Assembly: GCA_035543875.1 (NCBI GenBank)
Contig: DATKIY010000025.1
Span: 1 to 5,225, forward strand
DNA: 5,225 nucleotides
Source: DATKIY01 sp035543875
GTDB lineage: Bacteria; Actinomycetota; Actinomycetes; JAHEKZ01
Reading direction: 5' to 3'
In this document: positions 5,052 through 5,225 of the stretch, piece by piece
Position numbering within the stretch: position 1 is the first letter of the stretch
How the letters are laid out: every line of letters starts with the position of its first letter
Translations under genes and position numbers: made by a program
The notes under the pieces: generated by a model
Seen by the model: only the letters and a program-made list of their open reading frames with translations
Database searches by the model: none
Told to the model about the DNA's origin: nothing

Positions 5052-5058
5052 ACCAGCC

Positions 5059-5225
5059 GTGTCCCAATCTGCACCCGACGCCAGCCCGGCGGTCGGATCC
5101 ACAGCGCCAGACCCCAAACGCTGGCGGGCGCTATTCGTCATCGCCATGGCGCAGCTCATGGTCATCCTCGACGCATCCATCGTCAATATCGCGCTTCCAT
5201 CGGCGCAGCGGGATCTCGGGATCTC
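5059..5225 (+). CDS. MFS transporter of the DHA2 (EmrB/QacA) family, 5' part only
   Basis: The window holds the first 55 residues; the rest lies beyond the right edge. A polar, proline-rich cytosolic tail (1-23) leads into the first membrane helix, 'ALFVIAMAQLMVILDASIVN' (24-43), followed by 'IALPSAQRDLGI'. The pattern L-D-x-[ST]-I-V-N-x-A-L-P in helix 1 is the hallmark of the 14-helix DHA2 drug/proton antiporters such as EmrB and QacA, and Asp38 is the conserved acidic residue. Family members export drugs, dyes or self-made metabolites across the inner membrane using the proton gradient; the substrate cannot be told from this fragment. The GTG start is supported by AGGAG at 7-nt spacing. It is transcribed away from the glycosylase, with a palindrome and phased T-tracts upstream. 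Confidence 0.88.
   Translation, partial: MSQSAPDASPAVGSTAPDPKRWRALFVIAMAQLMVILDASIVNIALPSAQRDLGI

Larger units (their letters stand above)
4759..5058. other. 300-bp divergent intergenic region
   Basis: The region lies between the glycosylase start (minus strand) and the transporter start (plus strand) and must hold promoters for both. I see no convincing gene here: a 121-codon minus-strand frame crosses it but overlaps the glycosylase start and resembles no family I know. Visible structure includes a stem-loop at 4821-4840, a short inverted repeat CGACC/GGTCG at 4953-4969, T-tracts phased at 10 bp at 4981-5004, and an interrupted palindrome at 5007-5034. No clean -35/-10 pair could be assigned by eye for either direction. 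Confidence 0.6.

Overview
The window looks like a chromosomal stretch from a high-GC Gram-positive bacterium (Actinomycetota). The reasons are the GC-rich third codon positions, the long antisense open frames typical of such DNA, the start codons mostly preceded by GGAGG/GAGG-type Shine-Dalgarno sequences, and a gene set (two-domain DUF427, soluble zinc anti-sigma partner of an ECF-type sigma factor, DHA2 transporter) common in actinomycetes. I cannot fix the genus from sequence alone. No tRNA, rRNA, CRISPR array, insertion sequence or phage gene is visible.

Eight of the nine genes lie on the minus strand and are read from right to left. The first group starts at 4758: an AlkA-type HhH-GPD DNA glycosylase, a two-domain DUF427 protein (8-bp overlap), an ECF-like sigma factor (15-bp gap), a small zinc-finger anti-sigma protein (4-bp ATGA overlap), and a small ABM-like dimeric alpha/beta-barrel protein (24-bp gap). 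The tight spacing suggests one transcript, or at least strong read-through, although sigma may also have a promoter inside the DUF427 gene.

After a 153-bp non-coding gap rich in inverted and direct repeats, a second minus-strand group begins at 1812: an alpha/beta hydrolase with an Asp nucleophile (epoxide hydrolase/haloalkane dehalogenase-like), an NTF2/SnoaL-like protein (4-bp ATGA overlap), and a MOSC-domain protein (23-bp overlap) that runs off the left edge. The MOSC gene has no stop inside the window, so it is easy to miss.

At the right edge, a plus-strand gene starts with GTG at 5059 and runs off the window. It encodes the N-terminus of a DHA2-type major facilitator drug/H+ antiporter. 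It is divergent from the glycosylase across 300 bp of non-coding DNA. That gap holds a strong small hairpin, three T-tracts phased at 10 bp, and a 28-bp interrupted palindrome just upstream of the transporter start.

As a working model (inference), the sigma/anti-sigma pair could be a soluble, possibly redox-responsive switch. Possible targets are its own operon and the hydrolase group, with the enzymes handling reactive or electrophilic small molecules and the glycosylase repairing alkylated DNA. Each gene family is individually familiar. The unusual part is the arrangement and the repeat-rich control regions, and I see no clear evidence for a wholly new system.
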